A stretch of DNA of 64,000 bases from G020354785 sp964521285 (lineage in GTDB: Bacteria > Bacteroidota > Bacteroidia > Bacteroidales > UBA10428), in assembly GCA_964521285.1 (NCBI GenBank), contig CAZFQS010000002.1, forward strand, positions 1 to 64,000. Direction: 5' to 3'. Below are positions 33,479 to 42,758 of this stretch, piece by piece (positions within the stretch are counted from its first letter, which is position 1; the number at the start of each line of letters is the position of its first letter). The translations under genes were made by a program, and so were the position numbers. The notes beneath the pieces were generated by a model that searched no databases, was not told the origin of the DNA, and saw only the letters and a list, made by a program, of their open reading frames with translations.

Positions 33479-35116
33479 TTACAATCCTAAAACTTTCATA
33501 CCCTGTTCAAATACTATATCAACAGGAATATCTTTTTCTTCAATCTTCTTCAGCGCATTTTCAAGATCAGCATCAATGATTCCATATTTGCTAATTATTT
33601 CATTTGCTTTATCATAATCTCCGTCTCCCTGGATAGTAAGAATAAGCTCCGATAAAGAATTAACAGCTTTCTGAAACTCATTATAATTCACACTATATCT
33701 ACCGTTTTCATTTAAGTAAAAAGCTCCTGTTTCCTTAAAATAATTAAATCTGATTAAGTTTGCCTTCCCTTGGGCACTTGCTGTCCCAAAACGTATTGAG
33801 CGAAAAATACCTGCCAGAAAAGTTGTATAATTATCCATTAAATCATTATCAATCTCTCCCATTTCCTTGAGTTTAATGATAAGGAACAGTCCCAATATAT
33901 CTGCCTTACCTTCCTCAATAGCCGAATAGTTCTCCTTTAATGCTTCTCTTACTGTTCCTTTGTTGTTTATTGTATTCTTTATACCTAATCCGTGAGCTAC
34001 TTCATGATACATAGTATTGGCAAAAAAAGCATCAAATGTTATATGTTGTTGCTGGTCCTCTGCAATTAATTCCTTTGCAATCGGAATTAGAATCCTGTCA
34101 AACTTGGCCTTCATAGAATTTTTAAGTTGAAGCCTCCTGCTGCCTTTCTCCAGCTGCACTATCTCGTCGTTGGGAAGGTTTATAGCTATAGTTTTTGCTC
34201 CAGCATTGCAATCTCCTGCATAGTATAAAGCATCATAAGCTCCCAGATCAGAGCTGCTGCCCGGTGATTCTGACTTATATTTCTCATTAACCGGCAGTGC
34301 CTTCTGTAATTGAGGTAAAACAGTAGAATTCTTCTCGAGTCTTTTTGTCCAATCAAGATCCTTTATAAGAATATATGCTGTAAAGGAAGATTTATATCCA
34401 AATAATTGATCTTCGTATGTTTCAATCGGGCCGACTACAAAGTCAATCTTATTTGTCTTCATGTCCATCCATGCCATATCACTTGCAAAATAATTATCTG
34501 TTAGCAGGGCCTCTGCTCTGAGTTCCAAGTATTCCTTAAATCCTTTATCATCTGCAAGTTCTGCAGCTCTTAACAATAACTCAGAAGCTTTTGTTAATTG
34601 CTTTTTATAAAATAAATGATAAGGAACAGACTCCAGGCTTCCATTATTCTTTCTTTTTATTAATGTATAAAGACTTTCCTTATCACTGGAATTGAATGCA
34701 GCGAATTCTTCTTTTGTCATATCTTTGGGATAAAAATTTGCACCAGCTGGCTTTTCTCCCGTACCCTTAATAAAGGGATTGTTATTATTAAGCCTTTCCC
34801 ATGGGCCATAATTAATTAATGCATACTTTTCCCCTGCTTCAGTATCAATGCTCTTTAATAATTCATCTTTATCTCCATATGCCTGGTACCAGAAAAGCTC
34901 ATCCATAATTTCAGATGCCTCAATTAAAATTGGAATCATCTTTTTCTGGTTTTCACTCAAATGACTCAGTTCGGCCTTCAACTCAACTACAGCAAAGTCG
35001 TTTATTTTTTCCATTAGTTCGTTATTTGTTTCATTTTGTTTGTTATAAGAGCTTCTTTTACAAGAACCCATCACAAACAATAAAATCAGAAGTACGTAAA
35101 TTGTTTTATTTATCAT
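33479..35116 (-). CDS. M49-like (dipeptidyl-peptidase III family) lipoprotein
   Basis: About 545 residues from the ATG at 35116, whose signal peptide ends in VMGSC (lipoprotein). The zinc motif is HEVAHG (about residue 369), a five-residue HExxH rather than the six-residue HEXXGH of true DPP III, and EEGKAD about 30 residues later gives the third ligand, as in the M49 family. Bacteroidota have a divergent M49-like group with this form. The role could be peptide trimming or a Zn hydrolase of other substrates. First gene of the operon with the GHMP kinase and GalU. Confidence 0.8.
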   Translation of the reverse strand: MINKTIYVLLILLFVMGSCKRSSYNKQNETNNELMEKINDFAVVELKAELSHLSENQKKMIPILIEASEIMDELFWYQAYGDKDELLKSIDTEAGEKYALINYGPWERLNNNNPFIKGTGEKPAGANFYPKDMTKEEFAAFNSSDKESLYTLIKRKNNGSLESVPYHLFYKKQLTKASELLLRAAELADDKGFKEYLELRAEALLTDNYFASDMAWMDMKTNKIDFVVGPIETYEDQLFGYKSSFTAYILIKDLDWTKRLEKNSTVLPQLQKALPVNEKYKSESPGSSSDLGAYDALYYAGDCNAGAKTIAINLPNDEIVQLEKGSRRLQLKNSMKAKFDRILIPIAKELIAEDQQQHITFDAFFANTMYHEVAHGLGIKNTINNKGTVREALKENYSAIEEGKADILGLFLIIKLKEMGEIDNDLMDNYTTFLAGIFRSIRFGTASAQGKANLIRFNYFKETGAFYLNENGRYSVNYNEFQKAVNSLSELILTIQGDGDYDKANEIISKYGIIDADLENALKKIEEKDIPVDIVFEQGMKVLGL

Positions 35117-35148
35117 TACCAACATATATTATAATTATTATAATGGGA

Positions 35149-35156
35149 CAAATTTA
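35149..35156 (-). promoter_or_regulatory. -7 element for the M49-kinase-galU operon
   Basis: TAAATTTG on the minus strand, an exact TAnnTTTG match, 33 bases before the chosen start of the M49-like gene. A -33 TTTG is not visible. Confidence 0.4.
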
Positions 35157-35189
35157 AGATTTAATTCCTCAATTAATAATCTAATAGAC

Positions 35190-35197
35190 TATTTTTG
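35190..35197 (+). promoter_or_regulatory. -7 element for the MFS transporter gene
   Basis: TATTTTTG, exact TAnnTTTG match, 25 bases before the ATG at 35222. It lies back-to-back with the element for the divergent M49-like gene. No -33 element was found. Confidence 0.4.
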
Positions 35198-35221
35198 CAG
35201 CTTTATTAAGCAAATACACCG

Positions 35222-36442
35222 ATGAATAAATTGATGAATTTAAGATCAAACAGGTTTAAATTTATAATTCACGGATTTTTCATTTCTTCAGGAATGCAGG
35301 TTGCTGAACCTTCCACTATTTTACCTTTAATTGTCAACTATTTCAGCCAGAGTAACATTGTACTCGGATTTTTTTCGTCTCTGATAAGAGGAGGGGCAGT
35401 TATTATGCAACTTTATACAGCCTTCTTTGCTCAGGCCTATAGCAGGGTCATGAGGCCGCTGAGAATTATCTTTTTCTTCAGGCTCATATCATGGTTTGCT
35501 ATTGGGATATCCATCTTTTATTTCGGACAGTTAAGTAGTGCGCTGACTTTATGGTTTATTGGGATAGGACTGTTTGCTTTCTCATTTTGTGCAGGATTGG
35601 GAACAATATACTTTCATGAATTGATGGGTAAAGTATTTACTAACAATTACAGGGGAGTAACCTGGGCTTACCGCCAGATTTTCATGGGACTGGGAGGAGT
35701 TCTCAGCGGGACATTTACTGCCTGGCTTTTAACCGAATTTGAAGAACCCAGGAGCTTTGCACTTGCTTTCATGATTGGTTCAGGTTTTATGGTAATAGGC
35801 TATTTATTTCTTGGGACTGCAAAGGAATTCTCAAAAAAGAGAATTCAAAAAAAGGAAAATAAATTTTCAACTTTTTTAGTTAATGCATTTAAAACATTAA
35901 AATATGAAAAAGACCTCAAATCGCAGATTATAGTACGTTTAATATCATACTCATATTTGTTTGTACTGCCTTTTATAGTAAAATATGCGGAAATAGACAT
36001 TAATCTGGGAGGCCTGGCTTTGGGCTCAGCAGTACCATTATTGGGAGGTTCAATGCTTGGTAACATTCTGTGGGCAAAATATGCCTCAATAGGATCAAAT
36101 AAAAAAATTATTTCTGCCTCCTTCATAATGATTATCATTAGTTTGTTAATAGCCTTTTTTGCTGACAATATCTATTTGTTTATCATGCTATTCTTACTTG
36201 CAGGGAGTGCATCAGATGGATTTAAGCTTGCGTTTAACAACCTGGTTTTAAGTATTGCCCCTGAAGAAAAAAGGCCGGTTTATTTTGCAATACAGAATAA
36301 CCTCACATCACTCGGACTGTTCTTTTCTATTCCGGGAGGAATCTTACTGAATCTGATAGGTTATAAAGCATTATTAGCTATTACGATATTGATTTTGACA
36401 TTCGGATTATACCTGGGCTTAAAATTGAAGGATGTGAAGTGA
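35222..36442 (+). CDS. Major facilitator superfamily transporter
   Basis: 406 residues with 12 hydrophobic segments and no signal peptide. Features include EPSTILPLIVNYFSQSNIVLG at the first helices, the cytoplasmic FRLISWFAIGISI region, and a charged central loop (SKKRIQKKENKFSTF) between the halves. It belongs to the MFS; the substrate cannot be predicted. It is convergent with proS (13 bases between stops) and divergent from the M49-kinase-galU operon. Confidence 0.88.
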   Translation: MNKLMNLRSNRFKFIIHGFFISSGMQVAEPSTILPLIVNYFSQSNIVLGFFSSLIRGGAVIMQLYTAFFAQAYSRVMRPLRIIFFFRLISWFAIGISIFYFGQLSSALTLWFIGIGLFAFSFCAGLGTIYFHELMGKVFTNNYRGVTWAYRQIFMGLGGVLSGTFTAWLLTEFEEPRSFALAFMIGSGFMVIGYLFLGTAKEFSKKRIQKKENKFSTFLVNAFKTLKYEKDLKSQIIVRLISYSYLFVLPFIVKYAEIDINLGGLALGSAVPLLGGSMLGNILWAKYASIGSNKKIISASFIMIIISLLIAFFADNIYLFIMLFLLAGSASDGFKLAFNNLVLSIAPEEKRPVYFAIQNNLTSLGLFFSIPGGILLNLIGYKALLAITILILTFGLYLGLKLKDVK

Positions 36443-36455
36443 TTTACTTAACGTA

Positions 36456-37931
36456 CTAATAAGCCTTGGCAAATAATACTCTCTGCTTTGAAGGTTTGCC
36501 TGTAAGAATACACTTCCCATCCTCAGGTTCGCTATCCAGAAGTATGCATCTTATTGTTGCCATCGTATCTTCCTTAATCTTTAACTCGGTCTCAGCTGTT
36601 CCGTCCCAGTGAGCCAGTACAAAACCTCCTTTGTCTTCCATTATATCCCTGAACTCTTCATAATTATCTATTTTATGAGTATTCTTTTCCCTGTAATCTA
36701 AAGCCTTCTTATAAATGTTAGCCTGAATCTCATCAAGGAGTTCAGTAATCACTTTTTCTATACCTTCCTGGGCATAAATTTGCTTTTGCATGGTATCTCT
36801 CCTTGCAACTTCAACTGTATTCTTATCTATATCATTAGGTCCGATTGCCAGTCTGACTGGAACTCCCTTTAACTCATACTCTGCAAACTTCCAGCCCGGT
36901 TTATAGGTGTCGCGGTCATCATATTTTACGTCAAGTCCTTTATCTGACAACAACTTCTTAATCTTTTCAGCCTTTTCAGAAATTACAGATAATTGATCAT
37001 TGTTCTTATATATAGGTACAATAACAACATGTAAAGGTGCAAGTTTAGGAGGCAGTACCAGTCCGTTGTCATCGGAGTGTGCCATAATTAGGGCACCTAT
37101 TAAGCGGGTTGACACCCCCCATGAAGTAGCCCATACATAGTCAAGCTTACCATTTTTATCAGTGAAGGTAACATCAAATGCTTTTGCAAAATTTTGTCCG
37201 AGAAAATGTGAGGTGCCTGATTGTAATGCTTTGCCGTCCTGCATTAATGCTTCAATAGCATATGTATCTATGGCACCTGCAAACCGCTCATTTTCAGTTT
37301 TGACGCCTTTTATTACTGGCATAGCCATATAATTTTGTGCAAAATCAGCATATACATCAAGCATTTTAAATGTTTCTTCAAGAGCTTCTTCCCTGGTAGC
37401 ATGTGCCGTATGCCCTTCCTGCCATAAAAATTCGGTCGTCCTTAAAAACAGACGTGTACGCATCTCCCACCTTACAATGTTGGCCCATTGATTTACCAGA
37501 ATAGGCAAATCCCTGTACGACTGAATCCAGTTCCTGTAAGAATTCCAGATTATTGTTTCTGATGTTGGTCGTATAATGAGTTCTTCCTCAAGTTTAGCAT
37601 CCTCATCTATAACAACGCCGGATCCATCTTCTGCATTTTTCAACCTGTAATGGGTCACAACTGCACATTCCTTTGCAAAACCTTCAACATGTTTTGCTTC
37701 CTTACTAAAAAACGATTTAGGAATAAATAAGGGGAAATAAGCATTAGTATGACCTGTATTCTTAAACATCTTATCAAGAGCTGCCTGCATTTTTTCCCAT
37801 ATTGAATATCCGTAAGGTTTTATTACCATGCATCCTCTAACAGGAGAGCTTTCCGCCAGGTCAGCCTTAACCACCAAATCGTTGTACCATTGTGAATAAT
37901 TCTCTTCCTTATTTGTAACTTCTTTAGCCAT
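36456..37931 (-). CDS. proS: Proline--tRNA ligase (archaeal/eukaryal-type ProS)
   Basis: 491 residues from the ATG at 37931 (MAKEVTNKEENYSQWYND); the longer frame upstream is not conserved in type. Class II synthetase motifs: KMFKNTGHTNAYFPLFIPKS, RPTSETIIWNSYRNWIQSYRDLP (motif 2), and FLWQEGHTAHATREEA. The C-terminal part (RLAIGPNDIDKNTVEVARRD, anticodon binding; final SKQRVLFAKAY) marks the type lacking the editing insert. It charges tRNA-Pro in the cytoplasm. Confidence 0.95.
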   Translation of the reverse strand: MAKEVTNKEENYSQWYNDLVVKADLAESSPVRGCMVIKPYGYSIWEKMQAALDKMFKNTGHTNAYFPLFIPKSFFSKEAKHVEGFAKECAVVTHYRLKNAEDGSGVVIDEDAKLEEELIIRPTSETIIWNSYRNWIQSYRDLPILVNQWANIVRWEMRTRLFLRTTEFLWQEGHTAHATREEALEETFKMLDVYADFAQNYMAMPVIKGVKTENERFAGAIDTYAIEALMQDGKALQSGTSHFLGQNFAKAFDVTFTDKNGKLDYVWATSWGVSTRLIGALIMAHSDDNGLVLPPKLAPLHVVIVPIYKNNDQLSVISEKAEKIKKLLSDKGLDVKYDDRDTYKPGWKFAEYELKGVPVRLAIGPNDIDKNTVEVARRDTMQKQIYAQEGIEKVITELLDEIQANIYKKALDYREKNTHKIDNYEEFRDIMEDKGGFVLAHWDGTAETELKIKEDTMATIRCILLDSEPEDGKCILTGKPSKQRVLFAKAY

Positions 37932-38041
37932 AATTATGTTTTGGTATGATATTTGATACTTGTTATTTAAAATGAATTCTGATGCAAAATAAAGAAATAA
38001 AATCATATATTCACATAATAAAAATTAGAAGGAGGAGAACC

Positions 38042-39511
38042 ATGAAAACAATTATATACATATTCGGCGTAATCGGACTTGTTTTAGGTTCCTGTGCAGT
38101 TAGTTTTCAAGCGGCAGCACAATATGACGACATTTATTATAATCCCAAGGATGATCGTACTGCAGTAAAAGAGACAGCAGTAGTTAAAAACAATAAAAGC
38201 GAAATGAGCGACTATGAAAAATATGTAGCATCATTGGAGAGACAACAAGACGATTCTTTAAAATATGCTTATGACACCCTGGAATATGAGGAGGATCAGG
38301 ACTATTTAGACCAGGAATATTATGAAGAAGATGGAGATAATTATATAAGTAATAATTATTATTATGATGATGATTATTATTATACTTCAAGAATAAGACG
38401 TTTTCACAGGCCATTATATTATTTAAGTTATTATGATCCCTGGTACTATGATCCATTTGGATATTACTACGACCCATATGGATGGGGTCTGGGATTTTCA
38501 TACGGTTATCCCTACTGGGGTTTTGGCTTTTCATACGGATATCCGCAATATTACTCTTCATGGTATTCTCCATGGTACTCTCCCTGGTACAGTCATTCAT
38601 ACTGGAGAGGGCCAAGGTATGGATATTATGGCGGGTATTACGGAGATTACTATGGTTATGGCTATGGCTACAATGACCATTACAACCCATATAATAGAGT
38701 GTATTATGGAAGAAGTCATTCACTATCGGGTAATAGCAGAACCAGTGGATCAGTTTCAAACCCAAGGGTTGCCGGGCAGGAGGGAGTTTCACGAAACGTA
38801 AAAACAACAGGCACAGGTTCTGTAGACAGAAGGGCAGTTGATTACCAGTCAACAAGGACCGGAGTTACACGCTCTGACTACACCATAAATAGAGGTACAG
38901 CATCTGACACCAGAACCTCAACAACCAAGTCAACAATTCAAACTACACGTCCTTCTTCTGCTACAGGAAGAAGCAACTACTCTTCAACATATACAAGGCC
39001 GTCAAATGTAACAAAGCCGACCTATGACAGGAGAACAGGTACTTCTACCTATACAAGACCTGGTGGTTCAACTGGCTCCAGAAGTAGTACTTCAACATAT
39101 AGCAGACCTGGCACATCTTCAGAATACACAAGGCCAGGCTCGGGAACGCGAAGCAGCTCAAGTTATTCAAGGCCAGGCTCGGGTTCGGGTAGTAGTTCAG
39201 GCTACTCAAGGCCAAGTTCCACTACACGAAGCAGTTCAGGCTATTCCCGGCCAAGTTCCGGCTCTCGAAGCAGCTCAAGCTACTCAAGACCAAGCTCGCC
39301 TTCAAGGAGTACTTCCAGCTATTCCCGGCCAAGCTCCGGTTCTCGAAGCAGCTCAAGTTACTCACGCCCAAGCTCCGGTTCGGGGAGCAGATCAAGTTAC
39401 TCAGGATCCAGTTCTCCTTCACGCAGCAGTTCAGGTTCATCATCGGGAAGGTCCAGCAGCAGTCCGAGCAGATCATCCGGCGGAAGCTCAAGATCCGGCA
39501 GCAGGAGATAA
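38042..39511 (+). CDS. Tyr-rich and Ser/Arg/Pro-repeat surface protein, unknown function
   Basis: 489 residues from the ATG at 38042, chosen because AGGAGG stands just before it and it starts a signal sequence with a lipobox-like LGSC. An acidic segment follows (YEEDQDYLDQEYYEEDGDN), then a Tyr/Gly/Pro/Trp-rich region (YYDPFGYYYDPYGWG, about 135-235), then a long Ser/Thr/Arg/Gly-rich tail with a tandem repeat (39150-39400). No catalytic domain is visible. It may be a low-complexity surface or matrix protein. It lies just before a FadL-like porin gene (60 bases), possibly co-transcribed. Confidence 0.8.
   Translation: MKTIIYIFGVIGLVLGSCAVSFQAAAQYDDIYYNPKDDRTAVKETAVVKNNKSEMSDYEKYVASLERQQDDSLKYAYDTLEYEEDQDYLDQEYYEEDGDNYISNNYYYDDDYYYTSRIRRFHRPLYYLSYYDPWYYDPFGYYYDPYGWGLGFSYGYPYWGFGFSYGYPQYYSSWYSPWYSPWYSHSYWRGPRYGYYGGYYGDYYGYGYGYNDHYNPYNRVYYGRSHSLSGNSRTSGSVSNPRVAGQEGVSRNVKTTGTGSVDRRAVDYQSTRTGVTRSDYTINRGTASDTRTSTTKSTIQTTRPSSATGRSNYSSTYTRPSNVTKPTYDRRTGTSTYTRPGGSTGSRSSTSTYSRPGTSSEYTRPGSGTRSSSSYSRPGSGSGSSSGYSRPSSTTRSSSGYSRPSSGSRSSSSYSRPSSPSRSTSSYSRPSSGSRSSSSYSRPSSGSGSRSSYSGSSSPSRSSSGSSSGRSSSSPSRSSGGSSRSGSRR
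39150..39400 (+). repeat. Tandem 39-bp repeat coding for 13-residue YSRP units
   Basis: At least six back-to-back units with a period of 13 codons, each holding YSRP plus Ser/Gly/Arg filler (for example YSRPSSGSRSSSS). Units differ by point changes, with few silent gaps. It lies in the C-terminal tail of the Tyr/Ser-rich protein, and produces long spurious ORFs in the other frames. Confidence 0.8.
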
Positions 39512-39571
39512 AAACATTTTACATATAATTATTTGTTAAAACATTTGTCAAACAATTAAAAAAAAGACACA

Positions 39572-41032
39572 ATGAAAAGGATTACTTTAATATATTTCAT
39601 CATACTATCCTCAGCAATAATTAAAGCGCAAGGATTTGAAGAAGCAGTCAGGTTCTCGCAGAATTTTGCAGGAGGAACAGCCAGGTATACATCAATGGGA
39701 GGTGCATTTGGTGCCCTTGGCGGAGATATTTCAGTATTAAGTACAAACCCTGCCGGAATAGCGGTATTTCAAAATGGAGCTTTTACATTTACTCCGGGGT
39801 ATAATAAGAATCTTACTAAAACAAGATATAATGGTACTAACAGGGATGAATTTGATCTTAATTTTAGTATAGATAACCTCGGGCTGGTAACAGCCCTAAA
39901 AACAAAAAATAAACAGCTGGTAAACATAAACTTCGGATTTGGCTTTAACAGGATTGCCGATTTTGGGTCCAAGCAAATTTTTGAAGGAATAAATCCGGGT
40001 AGTTCCCTGGTTGATTTTTTTCTACATCAGGCCAGAGACAAATATCCTCAGGATCTGGATCCCTATGTTGAAGGATTGGCTTATCAGGGATATGTAATCG
40101 ATCTGGATACCAATTTTTTACCTGACCTGGTTTACACAACATATATGCCTGTTGCCGATGAAACTTATCAGAAAAGGATTACTGAAACCAGTGGCAGGAT
40201 TAATGAATGGGACTTTACATTCGGCGTCAATTATGCTCATACGTTATACTTTGGAGCATCATTAGGTATCCGGTCTGTTTATTATGAAGAAATGTATAAC
40301 CATAGTGAATCGGACTATCTTTCTCATAACGAACTGCTTTTTGATTATTACCGGTTTAATGAATACAGGGGAACCGGCTACAATTTCAAGTTCGGATTTA
40401 TATACAAACCAATACAGTTAATTAGAATAGGAGGAGCAATTCATACTCCTACAATTATAAATTTTGAACATGAATACGATGCAAATTTATACTCTGTTTT
40501 TGCTAATCCTTCTAACGTTTACCCGGTGAATGCGTATGGTGATTATTACGATATAGGAGTGAATGACTATAAAATGATTACTCCGCTTAAGGCTATCGGA
40601 AGTATTGGTCTTCAGTTTAAAAAGCTGTTACTGTTAAGTTTCGATTATGAATATATTGATTACTCACAGATTCGTTACCGCGAGGATGCCGATCTGAATG
40701 AAATGGATCAGGTTAACATGTTAATGTCAGATTATCTGAAACCAGCCGGGAACATTAAAGCAGGAGCCGAGCTTAGGCTTGGAGATTTTTCATTCAGGGG
40801 AGGGTTCACAAATTATGGAACTCCCTATGGTAACAATGATTATAATAAGGATGCCAAACATTATTCTATCTCATCCGGAATAGGTTTACAGGTGAATGCG
40901 TTCTTCTTTGATGTATCCTACAGATATACTGTCAGGGAAGAATTATTAAGGGCTTATGATAATTTCGACAGCTTCGTGGATGCAGACTATAGAATCTCAA
41001 AAATAACCACAACTATTGGTTTCAGGTTCTAA
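39572..41032 (+). CDS. OmpP1/FadL-family outer-membrane protein
   Basis: 486 residues with a signal peptide (about 1-19, ending IKAQ). The FadL/TodX family N-terminus is seen: ARYTSMGGAFGALGGDISVLSTNPAGIAVFQNG, where NPAG is the hallmark of the hatch/plug. Repeated beta strands and the C-terminus TTIGFRF end in Phe, as in outer-membrane barrels. In Bacteroidota these are often called hemin-receptor-like proteins, but the likely job is passage of hydrophobic molecules. Followed by a strong terminator. Confidence 0.92.
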   Translation: MKRITLIYFIILSSAIIKAQGFEEAVRFSQNFAGGTARYTSMGGAFGALGGDISVLSTNPAGIAVFQNGAFTFTPGYNKNLTKTRYNGTNRDEFDLNFSIDNLGLVTALKTKNKQLVNINFGFGFNRIADFGSKQIFEGINPGSSLVDFFLHQARDKYPQDLDPYVEGLAYQGYVIDLDTNFLPDLVYTTYMPVADETYQKRITETSGRINEWDFTFGVNYAHTLYFGASLGIRSVYYEEMYNHSESDYLSHNELLFDYYRFNEYRGTGYNFKFGFIYKPIQLIRIGGAIHTPTIINFEHEYDANLYSVFANPSNVYPVNAYGDYYDIGVNDYKMITPLKAIGSIGLQFKKLLLLSFDYEYIDYSQIRYREDADLNEMDQVNMLMSDYLKPAGNIKAGAELRLGDFSFRGGFTNYGTPYGNNDYNKDAKHYSISSGIGLQVNAFFFDVSYRYTVREELLRAYDNFDSFVDADYRISKITTTIGFRF

Positions 41033-41060
41033 TAAACATAGGTAAGCATTAAAATTTACA

Positions 41061-41091
41061 GGGGCAGTTAAATTTAGCTGCCCCTTTTTAT
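41061..41091 (+). terminator. Intrinsic terminator after the FadL-like gene
   Basis: GGGGCAG pairs with CTGCCCC around a ten-base AT-rich loop and is followed by five T. It also overlaps the end of the convergent wbqC gene. Confidence 0.8.
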
Positions 41092-41747
41092 TTTATACAT
41101 TTTCTCAGTATTTCCAAGGTATTCGGACCCTCATTAAAAAGCAGATCGATAATACTTAAATTCGGTATAAAACCATGTTTTTCAATAAAAACCTGGTTGT
41201 ATCTGTAAGGTACAAACCTGCTGTCTTTTCCGGCCAGTCTTTTTTTTGGATTTATGCATTCCCTTAAATCCATTTCATGCCAGTATTTCCTGTGAAATGA
41301 CTCTGTGAGATTTATTTTTATATCTATATCAAGAAAACCAAGCAGTAACAACAGTATTTTCTGATTAAAATCCAGAAGTGTTTTTTCTTTGTCACTGTAA
41401 AAGTTCCTTAAATCGTCCTCATAAAATTCAAAGAAGGGCGAGGACCTGTAGGCCGACACTATTGAATTCCAGTGAATTCTCTGCCAATTCGTATCATAAT
41501 CTATCAATATGTCTTTTGTTTTTGTATTGATTCTGTTTATCTTCTTTACCGGTATTATAAGTGTCATTTTACCGTTAGTCCCGTAAATATAACAGCGGTT
41601 TCTGTATGATTGCTTTAAGTAAGTCTCATGCTGCTCAATATATACTTTTGGATAAAGAATAAACTTCGTAAAATATTGTACCGGACCCATGTAGGCAGGA
41701 GAAAGAATAGCTGCTTTATACCCGGATTTTAATGTTTTTGTCCCCAT
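41088..41747 (-). CDS. WbqC-family protein
   Basis: 219 residues of the WbqC-like family (AAILSPAYMGPVQYFTKFILY, YIEQHETYLKQSYRNRCYIYG, and WQRIHWNSIVSAYRSSPFFEFYEDD are the usual blocks). Family members occur in polysaccharide-modification loci and are presumed enzymes using a nucleotide-sugar or amino-acid donor; the reaction here is not known. It may be co-transcribed with the radical SAM gene upstream (23 bases). Confidence 0.85.
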   Translation of the reverse strand: MGTKTLKSGYKAAILSPAYMGPVQYFTKFILYPKVYIEQHETYLKQSYRNRCYIYGTNGKMTLIIPVKKINRINTKTKDILIDYDTNWQRIHWNSIVSAYRSSPFFEFYEDDLRNFYSDKEKTLLDFNQKILLLLLGFLDIDIKINLTESFHRKYWHEMDLRECINPKKRLAGKDSRFVPYRYNQVFIEKHGFIPNLSIIDLLFNEGPNTLEILRKCIK

Positions 41748-41770
41748 TTAGCTTAATTCATTAAAATAAT

Positions 41771-42712
41771 CTAACCTGTATACAACCTTCCCTGCCATGT
41801 ATTTCTTTCTTCGAGTCTTTTTTCCAGTAGCGACAAAATCTGATCATAGCGTAATCCCCACTGTATTCCTGAATTATATCGCGGGGGAACTTCACCTGCA
41901 ATCCTTTCCACAATAAATGCAGGATTCAGAAGCTCAAGATAATTAACCATAAAGTCTATATACTCGTCAAAATTAAAAATATAAAACCCGCCGGGGTTCT
42001 TTTTATACTCTTCTGCAACTGCGGTTTCTTTAATTATCTGCAACTGGTGTAATTTAATATTGTTCAGAGGTAACCCTGAAATTATCTTTGCCGAATTCAA
42101 CATTTCTTCCTTTGATTCGCCAGGCAACCCAAAAATCATGTGGGCACCGGTACGGATTCCCATTGCTGATGTTTCATTTATAGCTTTAACTGTTTCCTCA
42201 AATGTGTGGCCACGGTTAATTCTTTTGAGAGTATCATTATTACATGATTCAATACCGTATTCAATAACTATATAATAATCCTCTGCCAGTTTTTTAAAGT
42301 ATTCTAATTTTTCATTGTCCATACAATCGGGCCTGGTACCAATTACCAGTCCGATTACCCTCTCATTTTCAAGTGCCTGGCCATAAATTTCCTGTAAATC
42401 TTCCAGTGGTTTATATGTATTTGAAAACGCCTGAAAATATGCCAGGTACTTATCAGCGGTCTTATATCTTGTTTCATGAAATAATATACCCTCCAGTATC
42501 TGCTGTTTTATTGGCTTTTCTGCCCTGCAATATGAGGGACTGAAAGCATCGTTATTACAGAAGGTACATCCTCCGGTTCCTTTGGTCCCGTCTCTATTCG
42601 GACAGGTAAATCCTGCATGTATGGAAACCTTTTGCACACGGCCCCCAAAAAGTTCTCTCAGGTAATTTGTATAAGCATTAAATCTTCTGTTATGTCCCCA
42701 TGGAAATATCAT
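41771..42712 (-). CDS. TIGR01212-family (YhcC-like) radical SAM protein
   Basis: 313 residues. The Fe-S cysteines are Cys37, Cys49 and Cys52 in FTCPNRDGTKGTGGCTFC, the unusual wide spacing of the TIGR01212/YhcC group. Further blocks: IGTRPDCMDNEKLEYF and IEYGIESCNNDTLKRINRGH. The substrate is unknown; tRNA or cofactor chemistry is suggested for relatives. It sits between addA and wbqC on the same strand, so it may be in the addA operon. Confidence 0.88.
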   Translation of the reverse strand: MIFPWGHNRRFNAYTNYLRELFGGRVQKVSIHAGFTCPNRDGTKGTGGCTFCNNDAFSPSYCRAEKPIKQQILEGILFHETRYKTADKYLAYFQAFSNTYKPLEDLQEIYGQALENERVIGLVIGTRPDCMDNEKLEYFKKLAEDYYIVIEYGIESCNNDTLKRINRGHTFEETVKAINETSAMGIRTGAHMIFGLPGESKEEMLNSAKIISGLPLNNIKLHQLQIIKETAVAEEYKKNPGGFYIFNFDEYIDFMVNYLELLNPAFIVERIAGEVPPRYNSGIQWGLRYDQILSLLEKRLEERNTWQGRLYTG

Positions 42713-42758
42713 ATATACTTACTGAATATTATTTTGCAGTGTAAAATGATAATATATC

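Noticed and set aside
35149..35197. Overlapping divergent promoters as a shared regulator site
   Set aside because: Both -7 boxes match the consensus, but no operator-like repeat lies between them, so common control is not claimed.
38184..39539. Long ORFs in other frames across the Tyr/Ser-repeat gene
   Set aside because: They arise from the tandem 39-bp repeat and biased codons; the plus frame with signal peptide and SD is the true one.
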